Shown piece after piece: positions 15,335 to 15,464 of a stretch of 15,464 bases of DNA. A program made the translations under genes and the position numbers. The notes below the pieces were generated by a model. The model searched no databases and was not told the DNA's origin. It saw nothing but the letters and a program-made list of their open reading frames with translations. The stretch comes from a bacterium. Its GTDB lineage: Bacteria > Chloroflexota > Dormibacteria > UBA8260 > Bog-877. The stretch covers positions 1 to 15,464 of the forward strand of contig JAKABA010000083.1 in assembly GCA_021802115.1 (NCBI GenBank). The letters run 5' to 3'. Each line of letters begins with the position of its first letter. Within the stretch, counting starts at the first letter, position 1.

Positions 15335-15464
15335 ATCACCACTCACTCGCCTTGTTCGGAACCTTCGTGATTGTGTCGGCTCCTGCGGGCCGCGGTCCCA
15401 AGCGGCGTGGCGGGGCGTTCCACGAACCGTTGTGGCGGGTAACTCATCGGCGGGTCGTGGGCGG

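Noticed and set aside
1..15464. Defence system, CRISPR array, transposon, prophage or biosynthetic cluster
   Set aside because: No regular spaced repeats, transposase, integrase, terminal inverted repeats or multi-gene effector cassette were seen; all recognised genes are metabolic or regulatory.

Overview
The window is high-GC bacterial chromosome carrying ordinary central-metabolism genes. Codon-position composition, the mycothiol-type deacetylase fold and the homodimeric eukaryotic-type isocitrate dehydrogenase suggest a high-GC actinobacterial or terrestrial Chloroflexota/Dormibacterota-like organism. This is inference; the lineage cannot be fixed from sequence alone. No phage, insertion sequence, CRISPR array, toxin-antitoxin or defence cassette was found.

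Layout. A possible gene start runs off the left edge (1-33, minus). Positions 231-6269 hold gltB-gltD on the minus strand, the two subunits of NADPH glutamate synthase. Between a near-consensus sigma-70 promoter (6452-6480) and gltB lies a leader of about 175 nt that ends in a strong intrinsic terminator and contains a competing antiterminator pairing. cysE (serine O-acetyltransferase) is divergent on the plus strand at 6584-7432. A gene-poor stretch follows (7433-8044). Next come minus-strand genes: icd (8045-9259), a HAD-type sugar phosphatase (9641-10285), an aldose 1-epimerase (10374-11321), a PIG-L deacetylase of the MshB/Mca type (11444-12280) and an EamA/DMT transporter (12661-13665). 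An Lrp/AsnC regulator is divergent from the transporter (13693-14196, plus). A PaaG-like CoA isomerase (14220-14993, minus) converges on it. tRNA-Cys(GCA) lies at 15127-15200 (plus) with its own -10 box.

How the genes fit together. icd supplies 2-oxoglutarate and NADPH, both substrates of GltBD, so the window links carbon and nitrogen assimilation. cysE opens cysteine synthesis, and the PIG-L enzyme may act on a cysteine-containing low-molecular-weight thiol, so there is a loose sulfur theme that also includes tRNA-Cys. The Lrp-transporter pair looks like a local amino-acid-responsive export module. Epimerase and phosphatase are a small sugar-handling pair.

The most interesting element is the gltB leader: terminator, alternative antiterminator, a nested hairpin whose loop can pair with upstream leader sequence, and a short overlapping reading frame. 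It looks like a transcription attenuator or riboswitch-like control of glutamate synthase, and I could not match it to a known RNA class.
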